NCBI RefSeq assembly: GCF_900113455.1
Contig: NZ_FOPI01000009.1
Coordinates: 1 to 64,000, forward strand
Origin: Ligilactobacillus ruminis DSM 20403 = NBRC 102161
Lineage (GTDB): Bacteria > Bacillota > Bacilli > Lactobacillales > Lactobacillaceae
Reading direction: 5' to 3'
Length of the DNA stretch: 64,000 nt
Translations under genes and position numbers: made by a program
The notes under the pieces: generated by a model
Databases searched by the model: none
What the model saw: the letters and a program-made list of their open reading frames with translations, nothing else
What the model was told of the DNA's origin: nothing
Shown: piece after piece, positions 17,599 to 26,417 of the stretch
Numbering within the stretch: the first letter of the stretch is position 1
How the letters are laid out: each line of letters opens with the position of its first letter

Positions 17599-18702
17599 AT
17601 GTCACACATCACAACTGTTCAAAATTGGTTGGCACAAAACAACTATGACATCGCTTATGTCAGCGACTGGAAGAACGTTGAATATTTTTCGGGCTTTTCA
17701 AGCGACCCGATTGAACGTGTTTTGGCGCTGTTTATTTTCCCGGATAAAGATCCGTTTATCTTTGCTCCGGCACTTGAAGTCGGATCAGTTAAGAAAGCCG
17801 GTTGGAAGTACCCGGTTTACGGCTACCTGGATCATGAAGATCCGTTCGCCCTTATTAAAGGACACATCGAAGACCTCGGCAAGAATCCGAAGAAATGGGC
17901 AATTGAAAAGAGCAATCTGACCGTTGCGCGCTATGAAGCAATCAAGACGCAATTTAATGAAGCAGAATTCGTCGGTGACCTTTCTCCGTTGATCGAACGC
18001 GAAAAACTTATCAAGACGCCTGACGAAATCAAAAAGCTGCACGTTGCCGGAGACTGGGCCGACAAAGCATTTGAAGCCGGTTTTGCCGCACTTTCGACCA
18101 AACGAACGGAACAACAGGTCGTTGCCGAAATCGAATATGCGATGATGAAAGCAGGCATCATGCATATGAGTTTTGATACGATCGTTCAAAGCGGTGCAAA
18201 TGCTGCCGACCCTCACGGAGCTCCGTTAAAAGATCTGATCAAGCCAAACGAGCTTTGCCTCTTTGACCTTGGCGTCGTTTCTGAAGGCTATATGTCAGAT
18301 GCTTCAAGAACCGTTGCCTTTGGCAAAATCGATGATCGTTCGAAAGAAATTTATGACGTCTGCTTAGAAGCTCAGCTTGCCGCACAAGATGCCGCTAAAC
18401 CGGGCATTACTGCTGCCGAATTGGACAAAGTCGCACGCGACGTCATCGACAAAGCCGGCTACGGTCAGTACTTCATTCACCGCTTAGGACACGGCATCGG
18501 ACAAAGCGACCACGAATTCCCGTCAATCATGGAAGGAAATGATCTCGTCCTGGAGCCTGGGATGTGCTTCTCAATCGAACCCGGAATTTACGTTCCCGGA
18601 TTTTCGGGCGTCCGCATCGAAGACTGCGTTCACATTACGGACACCGGTTGCGATCCGTTTACGCATACGTCAAAAGAACTGCGCGTCATTGAACTTGACT
18701 AG
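17599..18702 (+). CDS. pepQ: Xaa-Pro dipeptidase PepQ
   Basis: A 367-residue M24B metallopeptidase that splits X-Pro dipeptides. The dinuclear metal ligands are in 'LFDLGVVSEGYMSDASRT' (two Asp), 'HRLGHGIGQSDHE' (His), 'SIEPGIYVPG' (Glu) and 'GVRIEDCV' (Glu). The N-terminal creatinase-like domain covers residues 1-125. GGGAGAG precedes the ATG. Divergently arranged with ccpA. Confidence 0.95.
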   Translation: MSHITTVQNWLAQNNYDIAYVSDWKNVEYFSGFSSDPIERVLALFIFPDKDPFIFAPALEVGSVKKAGWKYPVYGYLDHEDPFALIKGHIEDLGKNPKKWAIEKSNLTVARYEAIKTQFNEAEFVGDLSPLIEREKLIKTPDEIKKLHVAGDWADKAFEAGFAALSTKRTEQQVVAEIEYAMMKAGIMHMSFDTIVQSGANAADPHGAPLKDLIKPNELCLFDLGVVSEGYMSDASRTVAFGKIDDRSKEIYDVCLEAQLAAQDAAKPGITAAELDKVARDVIDKAGYGQYFIHRLGHGIGQSDHEFPSIMEGNDLVLEPGMCFSIEPGIYVPGFSGVRIEDCVHITDTGCDPFTHTSKELRVIELD

Positions 18703-18754
18703 TCAAAAAGAGCTTGGGAAAAAAGTCCCGTTTTCATCTTGAAGAAGAACATGA

Positions 18755-18892
18755 CAGCTGTTCTTCGAGTATGATTTCTCCAACGGTTCGGTTGAAGGAA
18801 TAAACCGCAGAATCAAGAGTCTGAAACGCAGTTGCTTTGGATTCAGGAATCTTGATAACTTCAGAAAACGCATTGCGCTGATCAGAAGCTGA
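18755..18892 (+). pseudogene. C-terminal remnant of an ISL3-family transposase
   Basis: Translating from 18755 to a TGA at 18890-18892 gives 'YDFSNGSVEGINRRIKSLKR' and '.FGFRNLDNFRKRIALIRS', the end of DDE_Tnp_ISL3 proteins, which normally read 'YSNGxxEGINxKIKxxKRxxxGYRNxxxF'. The upstream 350 or so residues are missing, so it is a relic. Confidence 0.8.
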
Positions 18893-19299
18893 CGCTGGAA
18901 GTGTTTTTGAGACAGCCTCTCTGAATACACTTCCTCCAACCGTAGTTTCCGGCGGGTAAGCATTGTGATGTCAACCGCAACCGGGAAAAGTCGTGGAGCG
19001 CGAGGCAGAGACAAGGTGTTGAACCGAGCGCTTAGCCCGCGAGCACCAGGCCTGCTCGAACGCCAGCAGGCGAGCCTGCCAAGTGAGAGTACCTGGGCGG
19101 AACGGGCTGCGAGGTGAAACCCAGTTAGGTCGCAGCGCGTTCGAGCTTTGCGAATCAACGGCAGGAATTCATACATGAATCCACGCCAGCGGAAACGCAG
19201 GCGGTGTTGATACGTAACTGTACCAATTTGAAAAAACACAGAAGAAACCGACGGGAACAAAAAAGCTCCACTCCATTTCTGAAGTGAAGTTTTCGAGGT

Positions 19300-19326
19300 C
19301 ATCAACACCATTTTGACAAAGACCCA
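19300..19326. repeat. ISL3-like terminal inverted repeat
   Basis: The sequence TCATCAACACCATTTTGAC followed by AAAGACCC reads, on the other strand, GGGTCTTTGTCAAAATGG, similar to the ends of ISL3-family elements. It marks the right limit of the transposase relic. Confidence 0.55.
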
Positions 19327-19402
19327 AAAACCCGGCTGATTTGCAGTTAATTGCAAATCAGCCGGGTTTTAAATTTGAGGCAGGGTTTTTCCAGTCTCTT
19401 TT

Positions 19403-19900
19403 TTAATCTTTTTTGTGCGGATAAAAAGTTATCGTCGCATTTTCATCGCCGGCTTTTTTAGCCTCGCCAAATGCAGAGTCCGTATTGCCGTTGATGACGA
19501 TATCGTCGTTCCAGTCGTCTTCCGGCTCGTCATATCCGATTTCAACGTCTTCTGTTTCAACGTCGGCCAAATCTTTCAAATTTTTGCCGGTTTCTTCAAG
19601 ATGATCTTTCAGATCTTTCGTGGCCCTTTTCAATGATTCAAGCGCATCATCGACCGACTTGTTGTCGCTTGCGTACTTTTTGGTCTTTTCGATGATTCGA
19701 TCCTTCAAACCGCCAAAATCATTTTCTTTAATGAATTCGCGCGCATAGCAGTCATACTTGAGGGCCTTGTCGCGCCCGTCCAAAATGATCTCATCGACTT
19801 TCATTGCAATCTTTTCGCGCTGTTCTTCAGTCAGTTTTTTGGAAACCATGAAACAAGCGCCTGCAACCGCACCGAGTCCAAGCAGCATTTTTTTACCCAT
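19403..19900 (-). CDS. YtxH-like membrane-anchored protein
   Basis: A 165-residue protein with a short hydrophobic N-terminal segment (residues 3-20, with 'GLGAVAGACFM'), then a charged, helix-rich and probably coiled-coil region, and an acidic C-terminus. It resembles YtxH-type general stress proteins in layout, but identity is weak. It follows the DUF948 gene by about 20 bases, a pairing seen next to ccpA/pepQ in other lactobacilli. Function unknown. Confidence 0.65.
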   Translation of the reverse strand: MGKKMLLGLGAVAGACFMVSKKLTEEQREKIAMKVDEIILDGRDKALKYDCYAREFIKENDFGGLKDRIIEKTKKYASDNKSVDDALESLKRATKDLKDHLEETGKNLKDLADVETEDVEIGYDEPEDDWNDDIVINGNTDSAFGEAKKAGDENATITFYPHKKD

Positions 19901-19921
19901 ATGAATCGCTCCTATTCTGAA

Positions 19922-20332
19922 TTAATCTTTGTTGAGGTGACGAGAAACAAAGCCTAACACCGTTTTGCCCATTTTAAATGCAGAGGCTACTTTGCCGGCA
20001 CCAGATGCCGATTCAGAAATTTTTTCCGCAGTTTTTCTCGTGGCCTGATTAAGATCAGCGATGCTTTCGCTTAGTTCAGCCGCAGTTTGGAAAAGCGGAT
20101 CAAGTTTCTTGGACTTTGAATTTACATCTTCCATCAACGTGTTAGTCTTATCCATAATTCTGTCAACGTTGTTGGCAAGCTTGTCAACGTCCTGCGTCAA
20201 AAGTTCAACGGTTTTATTCATTTCTTTTACGGTCTGAACCAAGTGCGCCAGCACGCGACACATGAAGACAACTAAAACGGCAAATGCAATTGCGGCAATC
20301 AAACCCGCTATTTGCCCAAATGTAATCGCCAT
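19922..20332 (-). CDS. DUF948 domain-containing protein
   Basis: A 136-residue protein with one N-terminal membrane helix (residues 5-27) and a long heptad-rich segment 'MNKTVELLTQDVDKLANNVD', typical of DUF948. It is probably a membrane-anchored coiled coil facing the cytoplasm. GGAGGG lies seven bases before the ATG at 20332. It forms an operon with the YtxH-like gene. Confidence 0.85.
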   Translation of the reverse strand: MAITFGQIAGLIAAIAFAVLVVFMCRVLAHLVQTVKEMNKTVELLTQDVDKLANNVDRIMDKTNTLMEDVNSKSKKLDPLFQTAAELSESIADLNQATRKTAEKISESASGAGKVASAFKMGKTVLGFVSRHLNKD

Positions 20333-20474
20333 CACAAACCCTCCTTAACATTTCTTATGTCTTTAGAATATCATTCATTGGTCAAAACTTCAATTTATTT
20401 GGGCCTTGCTTAGGTTTAACTTAACTATTTTTGATATAATGGCTAGTGAACTAACTTGAAATGAGGTGCACGTG

Positions 20475-21365
20475 ATGTTTTCGTTTCTTGCAGACATTAA
20501 ACTTACGAATTCTGCTGATAAAAATACGCATATTCTGACAAACTACATTGAAAATTTCGACTGGAACAAGATGATTTCAAGCTTTCTTTCAACCATTTTC
20601 TCCCTCGCTGTAATTTCGGTTTTGTTCTTCTTGATTCATTCAATCGGCAAAAAGCTGATCAAAAGAAGCTTTGCCGGAGCTCGTGCCAAAAGCAGCACCG
20701 TTTCTCGAGGAAGACTCGAAACGATTTATACTCTCAGTCAAAATATTTTCCACTACTGCATTTTATTTTTCTACCTGTATGCAGTTTTGTCCATCTTTGG
20801 CGTTCCTGTCAGCACGCTTCTAGCCAGCGCCGGAATCGTCAGCGTTGCCTTGGGCCTTGGCGCCCAAGGACTCGTCAGCGATGTCGTCACTGGATTTTTC
20901 ATTTTGCTTGAACAGCAATATTCAGTTGGCGATGACGTCAAAATCGGCACGATTGAAGGAACTGTTTCAGCAATCGGACTCAGAACGACTCAAATCATCG
21001 GCTATGACGGAACGCTTCACTTCATCCCAAACAGAAGCATTACCATTGTCAGCAACATGTCTCGCAATGACATGCGCGTTTTGGTCGATATTCGGCTCGA
21101 TCCTTCAAAAGACGTGAACGAAATGAAAAAAATCATTGCGGATGCAAACGAAGAACTCGTTCCGACACTGGAAGATCTGACTAAAATGCCGCAAATTCTC
21201 GGAACAGTTGACCTCGGCTCCGGAGATCTTGTCCTGCGCGTCGTCGCATACGCCAAAAATGGTGCCCAGTATGCCATCTCACGCACCTTGCGCGATCGCT
21301 ATCTCGACGATTTGAAAGAACATGGCTTCAATATCCCGACGTCACCGCTTTCTTTGACAAAATAG
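20475..21365 (+). CDS. Small-conductance mechanosensitive channel (MscS family)
   Basis: About 296 residues. Three membrane helices occupy residues 35-155, with the pore-lining 'TLLASAGIVSVALGLGAQGLVSDVVTGFFIL' typical of MscS TM3, and the beta domain 'QYSVGDDVKIGTIEGTVSAIGLRTT' follows. It releases solutes on osmotic downshock. GAGG lies eight bases before this ATG; an in-frame GTG at 20466 is too close to the ribosome site. Confidence 0.92.
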   Translation: MFSFLADIKLTNSADKNTHILTNYIENFDWNKMISSFLSTIFSLAVISVLFFLIHSIGKKLIKRSFAGARAKSSTVSRGRLETIYTLSQNIFHYCILFFYLYAVLSIFGVPVSTLLASAGIVSVALGLGAQGLVSDVVTGFFILLEQQYSVGDDVKIGTIEGTVSAIGLRTTQIIGYDGTLHFIPNRSITIVSNMSRNDMRVLVDIRLDPSKDVNEMKKIIADANEELVPTLEDLTKMPQILGTVDLGSGDLVLRVVAYAKNGAQYAISRTLRDRYLDDLKEHGFNIPTSPLSLTK

Positions 21366-21837
21366 CTTTTTCTGTTGAAAAACGATGCCTCAATCGAAAA
21401 ACCGGATCAGATTTGCAATCAATCGCAAATCTGATCCGGTTTTTTGCGTATGCATGACAATCGCCTTCCAAGATGAAAATAACCCCAAAACAGTTTGGCG
21501 GTAAATTCGACTGATGGCTCAGCGTGCTGATTTATCAGGCGCTGCATTTGGCAAAATCACTGCCGTTTACGGACACGTCGATAAAAATGAGCATTTGTCC
21601 ATAAATGGCTTGCTCATGGCGATTACGGACAAAATGGGCAAAACCAGCCGTTTGTCCGTAAAAATTCAGACGTTTCGGACCCGATTTTACGGACAAATGC
21701 TCCAAAAAGCGGCTTTTTTCCGTAATTTTGCATGAGATTTTGGCTGGATTAGTTGAGCAGCACTGTGTTTAAAAAATGCCGGACAAAATCAGTCACAAAT
21801 CGACCGTATTGTCCAGCATTTAATCAAAAGCCTATTT
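21366..21837. other. Intergenic region between mscS and dapL
   Basis: Almost entirely a long copy of the interspersed repeat. A plus-strand open frame at 21514-21735 lies inside it and has no ribosome site or relatives I recognise, so I do not call it a gene. Confidence 0.65.
21376..21835. repeat. MITE-like interspersed repeat, copy 4 (long form)
   Basis: It contains the ACCGGATCAGATTTG/CAAATCTGATCCGGT hairpin (21399-21443), the 'GTTTACGGACAC' segment with several GTCCGTAAA blocks (21560-21720), and the ATGCCGGACAA/TTGTCCAGCAT hairpin (21776-21821). The last lies at the 3' ends of both convergent neighbours and probably terminates them. Confidence 0.75.
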
Positions 21838-22977
21838 TTATAATTGCCGCTGACGATCTTCAAGAAAACCGATCATGGCACTGACGCCTTTTTGAATCGC
21901 TTCTTCTTTTGGCGCAAGATGTTCTGAATGCAGCGAATAAGGCGAATCTACGCCAAGCCAAAACATCGTTCCCGGAATCTTGGAAATCAAAAAACCGAAA
22001 TCTTCGCCCGTCATGGCCGGCTTTGTTTCGATGAATTCAACGTCTTTATTTTCTTTCATGTATGAAATAAAGTTTTTCGTCGTTTCATCGTTGTTTTCAA
22101 CCGGCAGATATCCGCCCTGATGCAGATCAAGTTCAAGCTCGCAGTCAAAACTTTTGGCCACGCCTTCTGCAATCGCGCGCACGCGTTTTTGAATCTTCAA
22201 ATTGTTGACTTGAGTCAAAGCGCGAATCGTCCCGTCGATTTGACATGATCCGGCAATCACGTTGCCCGTCGTTCCCGCTTCAAAGTGACCAAGAGTCACG
22301 ACGCCCGATTCAATCGGATCAATGTTGCGGCTGACGATCGTTTGAATCTGATTTACGAACTGAGCGCCGCAAACGACCATATCGTTTGCAAGATGCGGAA
22401 ATGCAGCGTGTCCGCTCTTTCCGATGAACTTGGCATGAATTTCGCAGGTTCCGGCAAAAAGAGTCCCCATGCAGCAGCCGATTGCTCCCGCCGGAAGCTG
22501 CGGGTTGTCATGAAATGCGTAAATTTCATCAGGCATCCATTCGTCAAGCGCCCCGCTTTCGTAAAGCTGCTTGCCGCCGCTTGCATTTTCTTCTGCCGGC
22601 TGAAAAATAAACGTCATGTCGCACTTCGGCTGATGTTCTGCAAAATAGCTCAAAATACCCAGGCAGACGGTCATGTGAATGTCATGTCCGCAAGCATGCA
22701 TCCGCCCCTTATGCTTTGATGAAAACGGCAAGCCGGTTTTTTCTTCAACCGGCAATCCGTCGATATCCGTCCGGTATCCGATCGTTGTTTGTCCTTTTGA
22801 TCCTGTCAAATGCACGATAATCGCTGTTTTCCATGTTTTAATTTTCATGAAATCATGTGGAAATTTTTCAATAATTGCCAAAAGTATTTTTTGCGTTTCA
22901 AATTCTTCCATTCCGATTTCAGGAATCTGATGCAATTTTCTTCTGATTTCAATTAATTCTTTTTCTGAAAGTGCCAT
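21838..22977 (-). CDS. dapL: N-acetyldiaminopimelate deacetylase (M20 family)
   Basis: About 379 residues. Metal-site motifs are 'HACGHDIHMT' near residue 95, 'QPAEENASGG' near 130 and 'AMTGEDFGF' near 345; 'GKSGHAAFPH' lies in the lid domain. The general family is M20D amidohydrolase, but the position directly after dapH supports the N-acetyl-L,L-diaminopimelate deacetylase role (B. subtilis ykuR type) in lysine and cell-wall precursor synthesis. Start MALSEKE with AAGGTG upstream. Confidence 0.87.
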   Translation of the reverse strand: MALSEKELIEIRRKLHQIPEIGMEEFETQKILLAIIEKFPHDFMKIKTWKTAIIVHLTGSKGQTTIGYRTDIDGLPVEEKTGLPFSSKHKGRMHACGHDIHMTVCLGILSYFAEHQPKCDMTFIFQPAEENASGGKQLYESGALDEWMPDEIYAFHDNPQLPAGAIGCCMGTLFAGTCEIHAKFIGKSGHAAFPHLANDMVVCGAQFVNQIQTIVSRNIDPIESGVVTLGHFEAGTTGNVIAGSCQIDGTIRALTQVNNLKIQKRVRAIAEGVAKSFDCELELDLHQGGYLPVENNDETTKNFISYMKENKDVEFIETKPAMTGEDFGFLISKIPGTMFWLGVDSPYSLHSEHLAPKEEAIQKGVSAMIGFLEDRQRQL

Positions 22978-23005
22978 CTTCGTCACCTTTTCCGTATAAA
23001 TATCT

Positions 23006-23027
23006 AAAAAAGCCCCATTGCAGGGGC
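23006..23027 (-). terminator. Terminator-like hairpin between dapH and dapL
   Basis: GCCCC/GGGGC stem with a run of T on the minus strand, lying inside the 65-base gap of the dap operon. It could reduce dapL expression relative to dapH. Confidence 0.65.
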
Positions 23028-23042
23028 CGCATTTCAAAAATA

Positions 23043-23750
23043 TCAGAGCTTGCGCAAATCATCGACAAGTTCGATCTTGTCTTCTTTAACTTCGGAAACG
23101 TCCTTGACTTTCCTTGCGGGCATCCCCATTACGACCGTATGCGGCGCAACGTCTTTCGTCACGACGGCACCGGCACCGACAACGGCACCTTTGCCGACGC
23201 GAACGCCTTCCAAAACAACCGCATTGGCACCAATCAAAACGTCGTCTTCGATAACGACCGGTTGAGCAGAAGGTGGTTCGACCACGCCGGCAAGCACGGT
23301 TCCCGCACCAATGTGGCAGTTTGCGCCAACGATTGCGCGTCCGCCCAAAACGGCACCCATGTCGATCATCGAGCCCGGTCCGATTTCTGCGCCGATGTTG
23401 ATTACGGCCCCCATCATGACGACTGCATTGTCACCGATTTCGACTTGATCGCGAATAATGGCGCCCGGTTCGATTCGAGCGTTGAATTTTTTCTTGTCAA
23501 GCAACGGAACGCCGGTATTGCGTCCGTCGTTTTCAACGTGATATCCGGTAATTTCAGAATGATTCTTTAAAAATTTTTCCGCATCTTTCCAGTCGCCGAA
23601 CAAAACGCCGGCCTTGTCGCCAAAATAAGCATCGAGCTCTTCAGGAACCTCAAGCGAGGCCAGGTCACCTTTGACGTAGACCTTGACGGGAGTCTTCTTT
23701 TTTGATTCGGCAATTGTTTTGATGATGTCACGTGCATCTAATTTTGGCAT
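23043..23750 (-). CDS. dapH: Tetrahydrodipicolinate N-acetyltransferase
   Basis: A 235-residue trimeric acyltransferase with an N-terminal DapH-specific domain (residues 1-90) and a left-handed beta-helix of hexapeptide repeats ('[23 protein letters not shown]', '[27 protein letters not shown]'). It transfers acetyl from acetyl-CoA to tetrahydrodipicolinate. Start MPKLDARD with GGAAGTGG before it. Confidence 0.95.
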   Translation of the reverse strand: MPKLDARDIIKTIAESKKKTPVKVYVKGDLASLEVPEELDAYFGDKAGVLFGDWKDAEKFLKNHSEITGYHVENDGRNTGVPLLDKKKFNARIEPGAIIRDQVEIGDNAVVMMGAVINIGAEIGPGSMIDMGAVLGGRAIVGANCHIGAGTVLAGVVEPPSAQPVVIEDDVLIGANAVVLEGVRVGKGAVVGAGAVVTKDVAPHTVVMGMPARKVKDVSEVKEDKIELVDDLRKL

Positions 23751-23773
23751 CAATTCCACTTCCTTTGCATCAT

Positions 23774-24274
23774 TTACTTATCATTATAACTTAAATCTGC
23801 TTTTGTGCCTATTTTTTCATCAACCAAATATTGTTTTTCAAGATTGTGAATCATGTAGTTGACGCTCTTCATGATCTCACGACGGGTTACGATTCCGGTA
23901 AAGCACCCTTCGTCATCAACGACCACCAAAAAAGGTTGATCGATGAGAAGATGCATGATTTCTTCAATGTTATAAGGCAAGGTGATTACCGGAACGTCTT
24001 TTTGCATCACTTCTTTGACTTTCATCCTGCTGAGTCTGCTCGGATCGATTCCGTTGAGTCCAAGCATCGTATCCGTAATCATTGCCAAGGAAAGCAAGCC
24101 CTTGAAGTGCTGTTCGCTGTCCAAAACGGGAATCTTGGCATATTTGACCTTGGTAAGCACGAGAAAAGCGTGATCCAAGTGATTGTCTTCCTGAACGTTT
24201 GCAACGATTTCAGAAGGAATCAGGAATTTGGATTCACGTTCTTCGATCATCCTCTGTGCAGCTTTTGCGATCAT
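23774..24274 (-). CDS. cbpB: Paired-CBS protein, CbpB/DarB type
   Basis: About 166 residues comprising two CBS domains ('[23 protein letters not shown]' and '[23 protein letters not shown]'). It matches c-di-AMP-binding CbpB/DarB (ykuL) in size and in its place just upstream of dapH and dapL, as in B. subtilis. The likely role is sensing c-di-AMP and tuning partners such as Rel. The ligand call is by context; an AMP/ATP-binding CBS protein is the alternative. Confidence 0.75.
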   Translation of the reverse strand: MIAKAAQRMIEERESKFLIPSEIVANVQEDNHLDHAFLVLTKVKYAKIPVLDSEQHFKGLLSLAMITDTMLGLNGIDPSRLSRMKVKEVMQKDVPVITLPYNIEEIMHLLIDQPFLVVVDDEGCFTGIVTRREIMKSVNYMIHNLEKQYLVDEKIGTKADLSYNDK

Positions 24275-24552
24275 AATTTCACATCCCAAATTCGTTTATA
24301 TTACCATTGTAGTTTATTTTGGCGAAAATAACATCAATAACGAGAATTCTTAGTAAAGATATAATTTTAGTGCCTTTTTCCTTATGCAAAAGAGCCGGCA
24401 ATCTTATTGCATATTAATTATGCTTTTCCGTTTTCTTAAATTTTTCGCCAAAAATTGTTGAAAATCATTGAAAACCTTATTGACAATAGTTTTTTCTATG
24501 ATTATTATTGTTAGAGTGTATCACTTATTTTTTATAAATTTTGGAGGATGAA

Positions 24553-25290
24553 ATGACTTTTTCATTAGCAACAAGACTTGCCGCTGAATTTTTCGGCACG
24601 GCTATCATGATTATTTTGGGCAACGGTTCGGTTGCCGACGTTGAGTTAAAGGGGACGAAGGGAACAAAAAGCGGTTGGATCACGATCTCTGTCGGTTACG
24701 GTTTTGCCGTTATGATTCCTGCGTTGATGTTTGGCTCTGTTTCAGGCAACCACATCAACCCGGCATTTACTCTTGGCTTGGCTTTTGCGGGCGCATTCCC
24801 GTGGCACGAAGTACTTCCATATATCGCAGCACAATTAATCGGGGCTGCAGTTGGTCAATTGGTCGTATGGATCTGTTTCAAGCCTCACTATGACATGACG
24901 GAAAATTCCGATGCCATTTTGGGCACGTTCTCGACGAGCGATGCTACGGGCAACAAGCTCAACGGTTTTGTCAACGAATTCTTTGGAACGTTTACCCTGG
25001 TCTTCGGTGCTCTTGCAATCACGCACTCGCCAGTCTTTGAACACGGCAACCAAGGCGCTGGCTTCATCGGCATCGGACTTTTGGTAATGGTTATCGTTAC
25101 TTCGTTCGGTGGCCCGACAGGTCCTGCGTTGAACCCTGCTCGTGACATTGCGCCGCGTTTGGTTCACCAATTCCTGCCTATTCCGCACAAAGGCAGCTCA
25201 CAGTGGGATTATTCATGGATTCCGGTCGTTGCGCCTATTTTGGCCGGCATCTGCGGTGCATTGCTTTATAAGGCTATCTTCGGACTTTAA
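24553..25290 (+). CDS. glpF: Glycerol facilitator / aquaglyceroporin (MIP family)
   Basis: A 245-residue channel with six membrane helices and two half-helices carrying the NPA motifs 'NHINPAFT' and 'GPALNPARD'. The Asp after the second NPAR is typical of glycerol-conducting members rather than strict water channels. GGAGG precedes the ATG at 24553; a TTG at 24541 overlaps the ribosome site and is rejected. It stands alone with its own terminator. Confidence 0.88.
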   Translation: MTFSLATRLAAEFFGTAIMIILGNGSVADVELKGTKGTKSGWITISVGYGFAVMIPALMFGSVSGNHINPAFTLGLAFAGAFPWHEVLPYIAAQLIGAAVGQLVVWICFKPHYDMTENSDAILGTFSTSDATGNKLNGFVNEFFGTFTLVFGALAITHSPVFEHGNQGAGFIGIGLLVMVIVTSFGGPTGPALNPARDIAPRLVHQFLPIPHKGSSQWDYSWIPVVAPILAGICGALLYKAIFGL

Positions 25291-25310
25291 TGTTAACATT
25301 CAGACATCTG

Positions 25311-25341
25311 GGATCGAGATTTTTTCTCGGTCTCTTTTTTT
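25311..25341 (+). terminator. Terminator of glpF
   Basis: GATCGAG/CTCGGTC stem with a T-rich loop, then a run of seven T. Confidence 0.85.
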
Positions 25342-25455
25342 GTTAAATGCAGTACTGCCGTTTCTCTGCATTTCAACATGGTGATGACTGGGTTTTGCTA
25401 TAATTTCTGTTAAAATTCTGCTACAATATTAATATGATTACTGAAAGTGAAGGTG

Positions 25456-26409
25456 ATGACCGTGTCAATTCGTTATGGTATCCTGGGTCCAATTGAATCT
25501 TCGAGCTGGTTCGTCAAAGCGGTAGCGTCGAATCCGAACAGTGAAATCGTTGCGCTTGCCTGCGAAAAAACAAAGGCAAAGCAAAATCTCATCAATGTCC
25601 CGGTTTTTGAAAGCTATTCGGAACTTTGCCAAAATCCCGACGTTGATGCAATTTTTGTTCCGACATCAAACGCAAATCACTATGAAGGAGCAAAACTTGC
25701 GCTTGAAAACAAAAAGCACGTTTTGATCGATAGCCCATTCACCAAACACAAAGTCGGGTCAAACGAATTGTTTCTGCTTGCTGAAAGACAGCGCTGCTTT
25801 TTGATGGAAGCACAACAGACAGTTTTTCTGCCGGCTTATGCCCGTATCAAAGAAATGATTGCAAATGAAGAAATCGGAACAATCTGCTACGTTGAAAGTC
25901 GCACCCACCTTCCATATGATGCTGCTTGGACGCGCTCGCTTGAACGAGGAGGCGGAGCATTAAACCTCGGAGGAGCTTATCCGCTCACCTTGATTCCGTT
26001 TCTCTTGGAGACTGAACCGACTGACTGGTCAGGACTTGGCGTCAACAAGGTCGGCGAAGCAGATACCCGCTGCACTTTGAACTTTCGTTGCGGAAACGTT
26101 TTGGTCAACAACGTCATCAGTCTTGACTTTGACCTTGACGACAAATTGACGATCGTCGGTACAAATGGCAAAATCGTCATTCAAAATTACCTTGATCCGG
26201 ACGCCGTCATCGTGATGACGCCAAACGTAACCAAACGCTTGACGAACCAAAATGAGCTTGATGCAGGCATCAACGTGCTTAACCACGTTTCGGACTGCAT
26301 CTCTTCCCAAAAAACGTCAAGTCCGGTTCTCACGAAAAAAATCACGGTCAAAACCGTTGAAATCATCAGCAGCCTTTATAGCCAATGGTATGGCGATCCG
26401 CTTAACTGA
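25456..26409 (+). CDS. Gfo/Idh/MocA family oxidoreductase
   Basis: About 317 residues. A Rossmann domain at the start ('RYGILGPIESSSWFVKAV', somewhat short of the usual GxGxxG), the family stretch 'NVPVFESYSELCQNPDVDAIFVPTSNANHYEGAKLALENKKHVLIDSPF' (where most members have EKP), and a C-terminal GFO_IDH_MocA dimer domain. It would be an NAD(P)-dependent sugar or inositol dehydrogenase-like enzyme. The Lys of the usual EKP catalytic site is replaced (DSP), so the activity may be altered. No pathway neighbours. Confidence 0.8.
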   Translation: MTVSIRYGILGPIESSSWFVKAVASNPNSEIVALACEKTKAKQNLINVPVFESYSELCQNPDVDAIFVPTSNANHYEGAKLALENKKHVLIDSPFTKHKVGSNELFLLAERQRCFLMEAQQTVFLPAYARIKEMIANEEIGTICYVESRTHLPYDAAWTRSLERGGGALNLGGAYPLTLIPFLLETEPTDWSGLGVNKVGEADTRCTLNFRCGNVLVNNVISLDFDLDDKLTIVGTNGKIVIQNYLDPDAVIVMTPNVTKRLTNQNELDAGINVLNHVSDCISSQKTSSPVLTKKITVKTVEIISSLYSQWYGDPLN

Positions 26410-26417
26410 TTTTAATT

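Larger units (their letters stand above)
18703..19402. other. Intergenic region holding a MITE disrupted by an ISL3 remnant
   Basis: Between pepQ and the YtxH-like gene: the MITE left end (18709), a transposase fragment (18755-18892), about 430 bases of GC-rich noncoding sequence, an ISL3-like end (about 19300-19326), then the CCGGCTGATTTGC hairpin (19328-19370) and MITE right end (to 19402). The minus-strand frame at 18703-19356 is a shadow of this. Confidence 0.65.
18709..19402. repeat. MITE-like interspersed repeat, copy 3 (interrupted)
   Basis: Left end CAAAAAGAGCTTGGGAAAAAAG and right end TTTTTCCAGTCTCTTTTTT are inverted relatives. The interior is split by the ISL3-type remnant. This shows nested insertion: the MITE was present first, or the two moved together. 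Confidence 0.65.

Noticed and set aside
18703-19356. 217-residue minus-strand frame
   Set aside because: It is antisense to the transposase relic and the GC-rich segment and has no recognisable domain or start signal.
21514-21735. 73-residue plus-strand frame
   Set aside because: It lies entirely in a MITE copy and is not preserved in frame in the other copies.
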